Positions 41,983 to 54,754 of a stretch of 64,000 bases of DNA are shown piece by piece. Where the stretch lies: NCBI GenBank assembly GCA_934047225.1, contig CAKOHE010000060.1, positions 62,001-126,000 of the forward strand. The letters are read 5' to 3'. The notes under the pieces were generated by a model. The model was given only the letters and a program-made list of their open reading frames with translations, ran no database searches and was not told the origin of the DNA. The stretch comes from Ypsolopha sequella. Its lineage: Eukaryota > Arthropoda > Insecta > Lepidoptera > Ypsolophidae. The position numbers and the translations under genes are program-made. Position 1 is the first letter of the stretch; each line of letters begins with the position of its first letter.

Positions 41983-42855
41983 GTCAATGGGGGATTTTCT
42001 TTTCTTTTTTTTTTTACTCTTCCCTAGTGGCTGGATAGATGGCGCTGAACTTGGTAAGTTACTGCTAGGAACGAAACGTCACATAATTTTTTGATTATTT
42101 CACTTGGATGTCTTTTTGAGATCGTAAAACGAAACGTACATAAAAAAGTAATTAATGTCATTGTCACATCACATCCCAATAACATTTTGAAAATAAATAA
42201 ATAATAACAACAAGGAAAAAGAAAAAAATATTTAGCAGTCTTTTTATGAGTTTTCTACGCCCGAAGAAAATGTCCCAAGAGAAAAAGAAGAGAAGTCTGT
42301 GCCTTATGGATTTGTGTAAAAATGGAGGCATACATCTTTTTCCTAAAGATGTAAGTCGTAAAGCGCAATGAGTACAAGCCATCGTACATTTATAAAATTT
42401 TTAAACCTGGACGGACCATAACGTTACAGTTATTATTGACGTTATTGTTTATATGCGTATCCTCTTCTGTTGAGGATCATCTGAAAGGTCTGTCCTGTCT
42501 AAGTCACTGTCCTGTCGTTTCCGCTATAATGATAGCCTTATAACGCAAATACAACAGGGTTAGAAAAAACACACGAAAAGGCACAGCCCGCACTTTTGTT
42601 CCATTGAACAACACACTACACAGGTTACGGCGATTTTAATTCACAATATTCTATCACTATTGTTGATCAAAACACTCAAAATGCAATATTTTTTCAATAA
42701 AACAAAAAAACGACGCCATCACATCTTCGCGCCTTTTTTCCAACCCCAATCGTTTTGGCTTTGGCACCTAGTAACGTAGTCAGTTCAACGCCATCTACAG
42801 AGTTCTTGGAAACTAAGTTTTTTTTTAATACTCAAAAAGAAAACCTCTCATTGAC
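41983..42855 (+). mobile_element. 873-bp TIR element, copy A
   Basis: Termini GTCAATGGGGGATTTTCTTT and AAGAAAACCTCTCATTGAC are imperfect inverted repeats. An inverted, internally deleted copy is at 52530-53145; both share GGCTGGATAGATGGCGCTGA-like and CCTAGTAACGTAGTCAGTTC blocks. No transposase frame is recognised. Confidence 0.7.
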
Positions 42856-42922
42856 ATCAGTTCATTGGAACACCAGCGCCACCACGCGGCGCTCGACGGA
42901 GTCTAAGTTACGCGCCACCGGT

Positions 42923-43385
42923 CAGGGTTGGATTTCGTAGTATAATTATACTATTTGTACAATATTTTTATGACATGTAGTACGTAGTATCGTAATGGAA
43001 CTATACTACGTAAAAATACCATAATTTTATCTTCAGGCCGACCGACTTGTTTTATTGATTGAGACGTTTTGTTTTTCAACATTTACCCTACAATATAGGG
43101 AATTTGCATCGAATTTATGCTGTCTGACGACATGTTACTTCGAGTCAATGCCAAGGACGTAGTTCCAATCGACGAATTGGCTGAGATAGAGGTCCAGTTG
43201 CCTCAATTTCATTAAATTATGAAAATCTTTAGTAATTTTTTTTTTAATTTCACTAACAAGTAGGCTATTTTATTTAAATTCATAACAAAAATCAACGAAA
43301 AACGAAACGTAGTATAATTTTAGCTAAGTAGCATATTTTTAATTCCCATAGACAATAATTTTATGAGGGTCTGAATCCAACCCTG
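42923..43385. mobile_element. hAT-like MITE
   Basis: CAGGGTTGGATT at the left and AATCCAACCCTG at the right. Flanking 8-mers CCACCGGT and CCGCCGGT match 7 of 8, as expected for a hAT duplication. It contains a short coding-looking stretch at 43118-43216 (LSDDMLLRVNAKDVVPIDEL) ending in a stop, of unknown origin. Confidence 0.65.
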
Positions 43386-45519
43386 CCGCCGGTCGACCAC
43401 GCAGAGTGACATTCTCTCACGGACTCTCGGTCGAAATGCAAGCTAACCTAGAAACTGTCTCGTGTTCCGTTCTAGTGTTATAGTTGATTCGTAGTTTACC
43501 CAGTGATGCAATTTTTGTAAAGAAAAATTATAGCATTGTTACTTTCTACTATCTCCACGTTTGATTGATCCGACATTACCCGTAGACCACCCACACACGA
43601 TACCTAACTATGGCAAACGACAACCAAATAACACCTTCCCCGACATATATAATATTTATTACAGTTGCCACAAAATAAGAGGCCCGTTTTGACAGATAAG
43701 AACGACCATAGAATATAACTTTACATGTAATAAATGAAACCGTTAACAAATAATTATTAATTTATTGGGTTTAAAGATAATAAATAAACGTTTTTTAATT
43801 ATCACGGAACATATTTCAAGTACTATTTTCACGCATATTCCAAAATAAAATGCAATTTTGAATTACTACACAATGTTTAAAAAACAGTTACATTCTCAGT
43901 CAATTTTTTCTTAATAATAGTGTTGTAACCAGATAATCGCCTAATTTCACGGACTCAATTCGATTCCACGTGAAAATAGTTAACTTGTTTTAATATTGAT
44001 AAAATAATTGTAATGATCTGTAATTAGCTTTTGTGAGACCAGTACACAAAAAGCCAAGTTTAAATTTCCTTTTTGTTTTGCAAATATAAACTTTTTAGAT
44101 TTGAACATTTGCATGTATTTGTAACGGTGTCGCGTATAACGAAAAATATAATATAATAATTGTGCTAAATAATGTTACATACCACTTGGCTTTTAAACTT
44201 ATACCTAGTTTACAAAAACAAAAATCTATATATAAAAAACATGCATTTATTGCTTAAAGTCCCATTTTTTTATTAATGAATTGGTTTACAGGCAGTTTTC
44301 CATAAATCATCCTATCAATAGACAGATTGACTGGTAAGAAATATGGCAGTATTTTTTTTTATAAGGAATGGAGCAATTTTTTCATCTTGAAGCCTACATA
44401 TTTTTCTTACTGGCCAGTATTTTATATCTATCAACGCTCAGACCTCTATCTAATTTGAGGTCAGTGAAGTACAACATTACAAAATATTACTGGCACGTAA
44501 GAATTTCCATTTCAGATTCTTTTCGTAGAGAAAAAAAATTAACAGCTGATTTTAGCACCCGAAATATCTTTCTATCACCATATTGGAAGTCGTTGTGCTC
44601 CCGTTTGTTTTTACTTTTTTAGTGTTTTTTTCTTGTGACTTTAGGCTTTACTTTTGAACTGTTTATATTTTGTTTCACGTTGACTTTGGCAATTATGTTT
44701 ATTCCAGAAATTATAACCAATAAACTTGAAAATATTTCAAACGATAACAAACTCATAATATTTTGAATCGATTTCTCGTGACAATCGGTTGACGTAGTTA
44801 CCGGTTTGCATGGTTCACATCCATAAATACGTTGCGATGACATATGTCAAAACGGACCTATTACATTGTGACTACTTTAGTAGTTTAACTATATTATTTA
44901 TTTTATTTTATTTATTATCTATATGTTTAAATATTGAGCCATGTTTGTTTGTTATTAAATGAATTTAGTTTCTGTACCTTCTCATGTAAAATTGTTTAGT
45001 TCCCTCGAAACGGAAATACTGTTCCCCAAAAGACAATTATATTAGTTTGGGGTTCAGAGTCAACCTTTTATTTTGTTAACTCTTTTGTACAATAAAGACT
45101 TTGTATTTGTACATATTATTACGTACCACATTAATAAGTACCACAATTAGAAACAGTATTTCAAGATGTACAACAAGATATCCATAACATGGAGCTCGAT
45201 GCCACGTTTGTTTTATACATTTGCACAGTTCCAGGACGATCTGCAAAACGAACCCTAACATTTTATTGTACTACAGTACAAACCATGGGCGTAGCCACGG
45301 TGGGGCAGGGTGAGGCGCTTGCCCCGGCTCTGACTTGTAAGGTACCTAACCAAACCTAAAAAACTAAATTATCTGGGTACTAACTACAATACTTAATATC
45401 CGTAAGAAAGTTCACACTCGACAGTCGTCAGTCGACACACAAAAAAATGCGATCATCGACAATATATCCGCAGTCAAAAGCAGGTACCATTCTTTAAGGG
45501 TTTCTTAAAAATATTCTTA
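43386..45519. other. unassigned
   Basis: More than 2 kb with no gene or repeat that I can support. GGGCGTAGCCACGGTGGGGC near 45287 resembles hAT-type termini seen at 52132, without a partner. The short frames (44368-44622, 44619-44843) carry no recognisable domain. Confidence 0.5.
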
Positions 45520-45700
45520 TTTGAGTAAATAAATAAATAAATAATAAATAAATAAATTCTTTATTTACCAGACAAAAGTCCAAAATTACAATTAAATTAT
45601 AAGTTAAGATTAGAGGAATAACATTCAATTAAATAATATAAGATTAAAAATCTTTGGCCAGGTTTTTAATGAGCATAGAAAATCATTTTATATTTATTTG
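45520..45700 (-). mobile_element. LINE 3' UTR with TTTA tail
   Basis: The minus-strand reading GACTTTTGTCTGGTAAATAA followed by AGAATTTATTTATTTATT is a LINE tail. Its upstream border is unclear. Confidence 0.5.
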
Positions 45701-46192
45701 GTAAAGAAAGACTTGTGGTTGATTTGTTTATTTTTTTGCTTTCGAATGAACTATATTTTACCAGTTTTTTTGTTGGTGGCTTCGCTTTGCTTAATCACAT
45801 GAATGTTAAAACAGTTTTTTTTTTTCATTTTATATATTTATATTACCTATATATAATATAAAAAGTTTTAAAAACAATAAAACAATCCGAGATTTCCCTC
45901 TTTTTTATCACAACCATTTTTTATTCAACATGAATTTCAAGCCCTGATCTGTAAGGGGTTAAAAATAAAAGCTACACTAAAAGCACAGAAAATGCTAATT
46001 TTGTAATCCTTTGCCTTTGTGCCCGTTATATTTTTCACGTTTTTTGAGGCGGAGGCTTTCATGTTACATCCAACGTAAATCTGAGTGCTTTTTGCATATT
46101 TTTTCTTTTGGTGACATGAATTTTGAAATGTGTTGTAAACACATTTATTAAACTACAGCCTCGATTTTACTGAAGCTGCAAATGTGTACCAT
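45701..46192. other. unassigned
   Basis: AT-rich, nothing recognised. Confidence 0.5.
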
Positions 46193-46655
46193 GGGCATAG
46201 ACTAAGTATTACTACGAAAATACTTAGTCTATGCCATGTGTGAATGACAGATTAAACTAATTTTTAACCGACTTCAAAAAGAGGCGGTTATCAATTCGAC
46301 TGTATGTTTTTTTTTTTTTTTGGCATTGTTACTCCATAACTCCGTCATTTCTGAACCGATTTGAACAATTCTTTTTTGTTTGAAAGAGTGTACTTTCAGG
46401 TAGGTCCCATTTTGGGTTTGGTCTGGGCATAGACTAAGTATTACTACGAAAATACTTAGTCTATGCCATGTGTGAATGACAGATTAAACTAATTTTTAAC
46501 CGACTTCAAAAAGAGGCGGTTCTCAATTCGACTGTATGTTTTTTTTTTTTTTTGGCATTGTTACTCCATAACTCCGTCATTTCTGAACCGATTTGAACAA
46601 TTCTTTTTTGTTTGAAAGAGTGTACTTTCAGGTAGGTCCCATTTTGGGTTTGGTC
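46193..46655 (+). repeat. 232-bp tandem duplication
   Basis: Two nearly identical 232-bp units (46193-46424, 46425-46655). Each begins with a perfect hairpin, GGCATAGACTAAGTATT and its complement AATACTTAGTCTATGCC around a short loop. It continues into TTTTTAACCGACTTCAAAAA, a T run and TCATTTCTGAACCGATTTGA, a dispersed sequence common in moths. Confidence 0.9.
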
Positions 46656-46659
46656 ATGA

Positions 46660-47535
46660 TCTGATGAAGGTCTTCAGAGATAGGCAGTGGAACTCCTCAG
46701 AAAATGACAACATACCTCTCGAAATGGAGGTAATCGCTTTGTACCTGGGTGCTGATTACAAGGTATTACTTGAAAATCGACATTCTTCCACCTGACCTTC
46801 GATCTTGGCTTCATCACCATATTCACCATAGAACTCCTCAACGGATCAGACCACATAACTCGAGATTGCGGCAATCACTGCGTTAGGGTGCTAATTCAAG
46901 GGTATTACTTGGAGATTATCAGAATACCCACCTGACCTTCGATCCTGGCTTCATGACCATAGAACTCCTCAACGGATGACAGCACATAACTTTGGATTGC
47001 GGCAATCAGTTTGTGTTATGGTGCTCATTGCAGGGCATTGCTTGAAAATTGCCAGTATCCCCACCTGACCTTCGATCTTGGCTTCATCACCGTAGAACTC
47101 TTTAACGAATGAAAGAAAGAAAGAAAGAAAGAAAGAAAACAGATTTATTGCCAAAAAAATAAAAAGTGTTACAATGAAGACACATAAATAATTAAAAGAC
47201 AAACTTACGAACTAAATTTAAAATAAACAAACTTAAAAGAAATACAATGTCGATTAAATATTCTTTGTTCTTTTTGGCAACAGGTGGCACGCTCAGCTGT
47301 GCTGCTAGATTAAAAAACTAACAGCGCTGTTTTTCAACGTACACCCAGGACAAAAAATATACAAATTTCTATTCAATAAATTGCAGAAGGCGCATAAATC
47401 ATAAAATTTAGAAAAAAAAAAAAAAAAAACTTAATTTTAAACATGTTAAGTGCGGTAAAAAAAAAAAGAATACGAGAGTTAAAAAGAGAGTTAAAAAGAA
47501 TGACAGCACATAACTCGAGATTGATAGCAGGAAGC
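46660..47535 (+). repeat. degenerate 133-140-bp tandem repeat, interrupted
   Basis: At least three units carry CACCTGACCTTCGATCTTGG, TTCATCACCATAGAACTC and GATTGCGGCAATCA (starts near 46793, 46933 and 47066), with a more diverged unit before. A LINE tail interrupts the array at 47113; the array resumes at 47498. Confidence 0.75.
47113..47497 (-). mobile_element. LINE 3' end with TTTC tail, inserted in the array
   Basis: The left border is an (AAAG)n run, which on the minus strand is a TTTC tail after GGCAATAAATCTGTTTTC. Flanking GAATGA occurs at 47107 and 47498, a 6-bp target duplication. A plus-strand fragment with the same tail is at 62100-62222. Confidence 0.65.
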
Positions 47536-48591
47536 TACTCAAACATAGCTACTTATACTCACTTGAGCTTTGTTTCATATTTGTTGTTATTCGATATTAT
47601 CCTAAGAGCAAATTAAGCTGGACAAGCTTACTCTTAAGAGTATGACATAGCCAAAACAAAAACCAGTTCCGGGCGTGGCTTATTCTATTTTACGATAGCG
47701 CGCGGGGGGAAATTCGTCCCGGTCTCTAAGCTCGCGTCACCATAGCAAAAATACGAATAAAGTGGACGAGGCAGGGTCAAAAGTAATACGTATTTTATTT
47801 TATCTAATTTATTAGTGTATTTCGATCATCGTCACACGGCATTGATCCTACTTGCTATCACGTCGGGACGTAAATTTATTATGGTCGGCTAAAAGTGGTT
47901 TTTTGAGTGTTTGATTTATCAGTTGACCCTCGGAACATTTCAGACACTCCTTTAGAGATACATAATAATATCGTGACGGTTAATTGTCACCATTACCCAT
48001 TCTTTAAATATTTTTCGCCCGTTGAGCTGGTTTTACACTTGCGGGAAAATAAATTGGACCAAAAATTTCTTTACAAAAAATTTTTACTAATGTTGTTATT
48101 ACAAAAAGTGGAAACTAACAAATATTCTCAGAAGGAATGCACCACGTCACTATCTATCTCACTGTAGCCTATATCAATTAAGCCTCTCTCATTCAACTAC
48201 GTTTAACTGCCGTTATTTAAGACAATTTGCAAAACTAACATAGAAAATTTTTTTTCAGGGTGTGGTGTCGAACTAACCTAATTACAAAAAATTGCTCATA
48301 AATTGGGTTTTTATTTTTTCTTCCTGATGTTACAGCATTTCAAGGTTTATTTTTGACTTTATCAATAGCGGGACTATTCAGAGTTGCGCAACAAAAGTTT
48401 TATTCTTAGAATTTAGAACTGGTAAGCTTTGACTCTCAAAAATCTATTCGAATTTATAAAAGTACCATCAACTCGAAGACTATCTACTCTTTTCTGAGGT
48501 CATAATTTGATATTCTGGTCAGTCATGAGCTGGCCTACCAGCCTTCCAAGGGAAAGCGTTGACTTTTGGGACACCTGTTTACCCTTGGGAG
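47536..48591. other. unassigned
   Basis: No gene recognised; the 86-codon frame at 47907 has no known motif. Confidence 0.5.
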
Positions 48592-50350
48592 AAATCGCCA
48601 AGTGTTTAAAATATAGAAATTTATTTGTATCATAGTTTGAAATGTTCAGGTCCCTTTACGCAAAATGAAAAAACAAAACTCTTTTAGGATTATTTTGTTG
48701 TCCCTATGTTTGTCTGTTTGTCCGTTTGTCTAGGCAATTTTTCTGGGTAAAATCAATAAATGCTAATATTTACAGCCCTGTAAAACATACATATTATAAC
48801 GTTTTTATGGCCTTTTATTTAACTTTTTCATACAAATTTTCTCCTTATGAAAATATAGAGATCAACACTTGACATAATATTTTGCATTTGAAAGAAAGCA
48901 CAGAATGGAACTGTAGAACAAATAATGTAAAAAATATAAAAACCATATCGTTCTATTCTAAAGGGATTAATAATTTACTGTTTGTTCAATGTGGCGATAG
49001 CTTTGTTTATTATTACTTTTTTCTTAGTTACAAAGATAACAAATATTTTCATACAAGGTTTTCCTTAAGGGCTATTTCTCCGAATTTGTAACAAAATATT
49101 AAGAAATAATTATAACGGTAAAGTACAACTTTTAGCTAAGACAATTTATTGTTAAAAGTTTGCTATATGCATAAACATATTTTAATGATATTATGGTATC
49201 TTCAAAATAATTGGGTTTTCCATAAGCGTGATATCAGATTATTTAAGGAATTTACGGCTGGTATCACGACGACGGATAAGCCAATTATTTTATTACTATT
49301 GTTATATAATTAAAAATATGTTTATGCATACAGCAGACTTTTAACTATAAGTTTTCTTAACAAAAAGTTGTATTTTTACTTATTGAAATTGTATTTCTCA
49401 TCAAGAAGTGCAAGATGACAAGATATTCAAAATAAGTTAATTGAATTTGTGAAATGGTTTCAGGTAAAAACAGTTTTCCATGAAACGGTAACTGTTTATA
49501 CTTAGCAAAGTGTGTAAACTTAGTCATCTTAACATGAACGACGCCTGTATTTCTCTCTTTTTTATTTCCAGTATAGATAAAAATATACAAACTTGTTAAA
49601 CTTTGCGTAAAAACGAGACAATATTGATGATATCCTGACAGCTATTATGATGGTGTTTTATCAAATTTTGCTTTTTGGGCTGTATAGAGACGTAGTTAGA
49701 TGTCACTAGAATATACTCATCAAAAAGATATGAAGAAAATAAGCTGTAGACTTCACATTCAGTTTACACCTATTGTATGAATTTTAAGAAAAATACAGGG
49801 GTAAAGGGACCTCTTAAGGAAAACCATATATTAAACTATTTGTTATCTTAGTAAAAAATAATTAAAGGAAAAAAATAAACAAACCTATCGCCACATTGAA
49901 CAGTAGATAATTAATCCCTTTAGAATAGAACAACATGGTTTTCATATTTTTTACATTATTTGTTCAACAATTCCTTTCTGTGTTGACTTTTTAATGCAAA
50001 ATATTATCTCAAGTGTTCATCCCTACATTTTCATAGTGAGAAAATTTGTATGAAAAACGTAAAATAAAAGGCCATAAAAACGTCAAAAGTATGTTTTTAC
50101 AGCTCTATAGAGGGCCGTTAATATTGGTATTTATTAATTTTACCCAGAAAAAATTGTCTAGACAAACGGACAGACAGACAAACATAGGGATAACAAATTA
50201 ATCCTAAAAGAGTTTCATTTTTTTCATTTTGCGTAACAGGACCTGAATATGTACCGACAGGATTATCTACGATCTAATAATTTTGCCATGCACTGTAAAT
50301 ATTTCAAAATAAATTTCTATATTTTAAATACTTGGCGATTTATTCCAAGT
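48592..50350. mobile_element. 1.76-kb palindromic element
   Basis: Left arm 48592-49072 and right arm about 49808-50350 are inverted copies: AAATCGCCAAGTGTTTAAAA / ATTTTAAATACTTGGCGATT at the outer ends, the GTTTGTCCGTTTGTCTAGGC block, TTTTATGGCCTTTTAT, and AAAGGGATTAATAATTTACT inside. The arms are of about 500 bp with many small indels. The roughly 735-bp centre contains a second palindrome (49150-49348). No recognisable transposase. Confidence 0.75.
49150..49348. mobile_element. inner palindrome of the 48592 element
   Basis: TGTTAAAAGTTTGCTATATG and CATAAACATATTTTAAT pair with ATTAAAAATATGTTTATGCA and GCAGACTTTTAAC. A further AATAATTGGGTTTTCC / GGATAAGCCAATTATTT pairing lies inside. Probably a nested MITE. 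Confidence 0.6.
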
Positions 50351-51969
50351 AAGTGTACCTATATAATTTGCAAAAAACTTCACTTATTGGACCTAAAATG
50401 GTGAGCCAATACTAGAGGGTAATTTCACGAAAAGGTCATTGACCGTTGTTACAGATCTCAGTAAGTATAAGTAAATTCATTTGGCTTTCAATAACGATCA
50501 CAAAATTATTCTTTTAGAGTAACATATATTATTTTCCCGCATAAAAGTATGAATTCATTCCAAATTCATTCAGTTTTGTTGTTATGACTATGGCACGATT
50601 TAGCTAAATCACTCATACGCATATTTTGTTGAGTTTTTAACGGCAGAAATATGATGCTCCTCGAAATATTACTTTATAAAATTAATTTCAATGTTTTTTG
50701 AAGTAGTTTTGGGAGATATTTATAGCTTGCAAAAAAGGGCACAGATTCCACGTCTTACGGGCGCCAACGCTAGGCGTAGACTGACAATATCTTGCTGCCG
50801 CTGACTGCATCAGTGAATTTACGTATTTTTGGAAAAGGGGGTGCTTTTTTTACCCGAATAACGTGGTATTTGGAAAATGAATAGATATCATTCACACTAA
50901 TTTTATTAAAAAAAACCAACAAAATCGCGAAAGTGATACCTGAAACAAAATCGATAAGAAGTGTGCAATAGAGGGTTACAAAAAAATTCATTGACAGTAC
51001 AAATATGAATCGATTAACGTGGTTTGTGGAAAATGATTACCTTAAAGTTCAACCAAAAACATGTATTTTTTTTTTGGCTATACGTAACCTAATTATTGCA
51101 ACAAAATCATCCGAAAGCTGACATTTTATTTCTGTTTGTATTTTCGTTCCCCTTAATTAGACTCTCTAATTTTATTTCTGTAGGCCTTTAATAAAAGACT
51201 TTTTATTTTTTACTAATTTAGAGTAAAATCACAGCTTCCAAATTTCGTTACTGTCCCATAATATTTCACTGTCCCATAAATTTCAAAAATGAATATTTTA
51301 TAGATTATGCGGAGTAAGAGCTTTTCCTATAATTTGGTGAAATAATAATTAAAATCGCTTTAGGCGTTTGGAAGGAGAATTCTTGTGTTAATCATGTGAA
51401 ACTTTCGATGACTTTCGATTTTTTTCGTCAAAACTTACAATAGAAAAACAGGTTATGAAACTTAAAATTTATTTTTGTTTCTATAATGCCTATCTTATAT
51501 TTTTATGAAAGCTTTTGGACCACCCGTGTGGGTGGAGTAGGCCTTCAAAGACAGGTCCAAATTGCAGTTGGCGTATCCATTCGCCTTAAAAGATTATAAG
51601 ACAAGACAAAGACAAATAAGATAAAAGAAGTAGAAGATAATTTACCAACCATAATTATGAATCTAAACTTAAACTATTTTCTAAATGAACAGGAAAACAA
51701 ATCAAAGGCTTGAGAATCTTTTACAAAAAGTTCGTTATGTTGTCTGCACATTCTATTTATAATGTAGTATTAGTTAACAACCCGGGAACCCTGATGAGGA
51801 ATAAGTCGTTTGATTTCTTCAGCTTGAACTGGTGCTTGACGATATGGTTTTATATAGATCGAGTCTTCATTAACTGTCCTTATATGATGTTTTACCTGGT
51901 TAGTGAAAGTAAGTAGAAGTTCCTCGGTGTAAAATATATATCCTTGTATTATTCACATAAGTTACTAAA
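50351..51969. other. unassigned
   Basis: About 1.6 kb without a gene or repeat I can support; several short frames, none with a motif. ACCACCCGTGTGGGTGG near 51520 is a small GC hairpin. Confidence 0.5.
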
Positions 51970-52457
51970 GTAGAGCCACTGAGTGATGGCACTTATGACA
52001 GCTGCATTTAGTGATGAGGTACATTTAAAATTTCGGTTAAAAATAAAAATCAAGTGTGAGTTTACTCAACATTAGACACGTCATTCAACATAATGATACA
52101 AAAGGAAAATGTGCCAAAACCAGTGGCGTAGCTATCGGAGGGCTATGCCGGGGCCCCCAAGAGATGTTTAAATATCTAAATCGAAAAAAGTATTGTTTTG
52201 TTTTTAATTAAATATTATTGCGTAACTTGGTGACCTCAAACACGACCTATAAAAAATGAGAAACTTTAAAAAAAAAAAACTTTGTTTCTATACGAATTCT
52301 ATTACACAATAAAGCAACATTCAAATCGAAAAATAATAACCGAAACATCACTATCAACAATGAAGTATTACATTTTTTAATTCAGACTTGCTTGTAAATA
52401 ATTACGATACTTTGTAGGCATTTAAACGTCATAGGCGCCATCACTCAGTGGCTCTAC
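51970..52457. mobile_element. TIR element of about 490 bp
   Basis: GTAGAGCCACTGAGTGATGG and CCATCACTCAGTGGCTCTAC are perfect inverted 20-mers; pairing continues imperfectly inward to about 35 bp. At 52131 CAGTGGCGTAGCTATCGGAG begins a hAT-type terminus without a visible partner. Confidence 0.65.
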
Positions 52458-52529
52458 TGTAATGGCTCGTCGCTCTTCGTCATTCAAGTGGTCTAGTCTT
52501 AGGTTGGATAAATTTTCAGTCAATATGTT

Positions 52530-53145
52530 ATCAATGAGAGGTTTTCTATTTGAGTATTAAAAAAAAACATAGTTTCCAAGAACTCTGTAGATGGTGTTGA
52601 ACTGACTACGTTACTAGGTGCCAAAGCCAAAACGATTAGAAAAAAAAAACATTGCGTCACGTCACGTCACATACGCTCGTTGGTTGATGACATGTGTGCT
52701 GAGCATATTATGTGCGAATGCTTTGTTATGGTCCGTCCAGGTTTAAAATGTAGGTACGATGGCTTGTACTCATTGCGCTTTACAACTTTCATCTTTAGGA
52801 AAAAGATGTATGCCTCCATTTTTATCCAAATCCACAAGGCACAGACTTCGCTTCTTTTTCTCTTGGAACATTTTCTTTCCGGCGTAGAAAACTCATAAAA
52901 AGACTGCTAATTATTTTTTTCTTTTTCCTTGTTGTTATTTTCAAAATGTCATTGTGATGTGATGTGACAATGACATTAATTACTTTTTATGTACGTTTCG
53001 TCTTACGATCTCAAAATTATATCCAAGTGCAATAATCAAAAAATTATGTGACGTTCCGTTCCTTGCAGTAACTTACCAAGTTCAGCGCCATCTATCCAGC
53101 GACTAGGAAAGAGTTAAAAAAAAAAGAAAAGAAAATCCCTCATTT
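52530..53145 (-). mobile_element. TIR element, copy B (internally deleted)
   Basis: Inverse-orientation relative of 41983-42855. It carries the same ends (ATCAATGAGAGGTTTTCT on the left, GAAAATCCCTCATT on the right) and the same interior, but lacks roughly 300 bp corresponding to 42420-42720. Confidence 0.7.
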
Positions 53146-53459
53146 CAATGTCACTCATGTCTGTTATGTTGTTAATGGTATAGCAATTTTCAGTCATTTT
53201 AGTCACTTCAAAAGGGGATGTAATAGTCAGCTTAACATCAAACTCAGTTGCATTCTGTATAACTGTAGTAGCAAAATTATTTTCACACTTGACTATTGCG
53301 GCGGGCATTCGTATGCCCTCTGCGTATTGTTTGAATTCCAAAATAGCGTCACCTTCTTTAAGATTAGTTGGTAGTTTAACGCGGTGCTCAGATCGAGATT
53401 CTAATTTAATATCATATTCAGATTCGTAGACAATTGGGATGGTAGCTGTTTTAGTTTTA
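53146..53459. other. unassigned
   Basis: A minus-strand frame (53114-53341, with IRMPAAIVKCENNFATTVIQ) looks protein-like but has no motif I recognise. It could be an exon or mobile-element fragment. Confidence 0.35.
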
Positions 53460-53575
53460 AAAGTATATATTATATATTTATTAAATTATTATTTTATTAC
53501 ATATATTCTTATAGATAAAATTTGACTCGTAAAAAGTGTATTATGTATACCTACTTTATAAAATAAACTAAAGTA
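53460..53575 (+). mobile_element. LINE 3' UTR (same family as 33986)
   Basis: TTTGACTCGTAAAAAGTGTA and TACCTACTTTATAAAATAAA match the 3' UTR at 33986-34196, here without the long tail. Confidence 0.6.
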
Positions 53576-54754
53576 TCCTCTCGCTAATCCGCCACCAAAA
53601 AATCCGGACTACCGGTGGATTACCGAAAACGGCGGATTATAATGTACAGGAACATCAAATTGAGGAAAACAACAAAAAAACATAGTAATTTTGTATTAGT
53701 ACATTTGTATTAAAATTTAAAAATGAACCGACACATTAACTGATTACTCAGGTTTTGAAAAATACTGCTCTAATTTGGCTTGTTTGTTACCAGAATAAAT
53801 CTTCGTAATAACATGATTACAGAGAGACATCGGCTTGCAAAAAATGGGCGGATTATAGTAGTTGTCGGATTATCAAGCGGCAGACTAGCTTTGAATTTGT
53901 ATACTGTTACCATGTGTGGAGAGTCTATTCTCGTTCGAGGACCACAGCCCGCCGTAGATCGAGTTCTTCCAGCCGTTCCGCGAGGACACACCCCCGACAC
54001 TTCTTTGTCCTCGCTCAAGTTATTTACCTACACTCTCACGCGCGCATCTGGCTCGTCCGCACATGCTTGTGTGTGTGCGTGAGCTAGTCTAGGGCTGGCA
54101 GTAAGCGTGTGAGCGTCGTCGATCGAGAGGGACAACATTTATAGTCAGCAACTTATATGATTCTCTTCCTAAATTTTATCGTGGTTAATCCCTAGGTCCT
54201 GATTTGGTTCCCCGTGGATTATTTTTGTATTAAAAATATATACATCGTCACGACTTGAATCAAATGCTCGAGGGGGTGTTAGAGGTGTTCCGAGTGTGAA
54301 CTTTGAAATGCATGTCACAGTTCGCACTCGGTACACCCGCATTTCACCTACAAATATTACGTTCCAACGTGATGGGTGGTGAGCTCTATCGACGTACTTC
54401 GGGCACAAATAGACAATTTTTAAGACATGTTGAAATTTGCTCAGCTCGAACGGTGACACAAAAACATTAGATTTTTAAAATTTCAACTTAATGTTGAAAT
54501 TCTTACCAACTGTTACACAACTGCTTGAGAGTTGCAGTTAACGCCCTAAACCAATACATAAAAGAAAATGCCTTGGCTTACTGGTTTAGTTCATCGGCAG
54601 GAAATAAAAAAAATCTGCGTTCTTTATTTTTTGCTCCGTTTTCAATGCATCCATAAACACCACAAAAACGAACCATATTCATTAAAAATCAGTATCGTAA
54701 TAAAACAAAAAACAAAATATGCGCGCAGTGAACAAGTGCTACTCGAGCTCTAGA
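53576..54754. other. unassigned; possible pogo/Tigger-like terminus and a hairpin
   Basis: GTATCCTCTCGCTAATCCGC (53574) with repeated GGATTA/GGCGGATTAT blocks resembles pogo/Tigger-type termini, but no partner end was found. At 54282-54334 GGTGTTCCGAGTGTGAACT and AGTTCGCACTCGGTACACC form an imperfect hairpin of about 18 bp. The 100-codon frame at 53780 has no recognised domain. Confidence 0.4.

Noticed and set aside
46196..46237. CRISPR-like repeat
   Set aside because: Only two copies of a hairpin in a tandem duplication in a eukaryotic genome; no spacers or cas genes.
53780..54082. 100-codon pl­us-strand ORF as a transposase or host exon
   Set aside because: No domain recognised; the adjacent pogo-like terminus is single-ended, so neither reading is supported.
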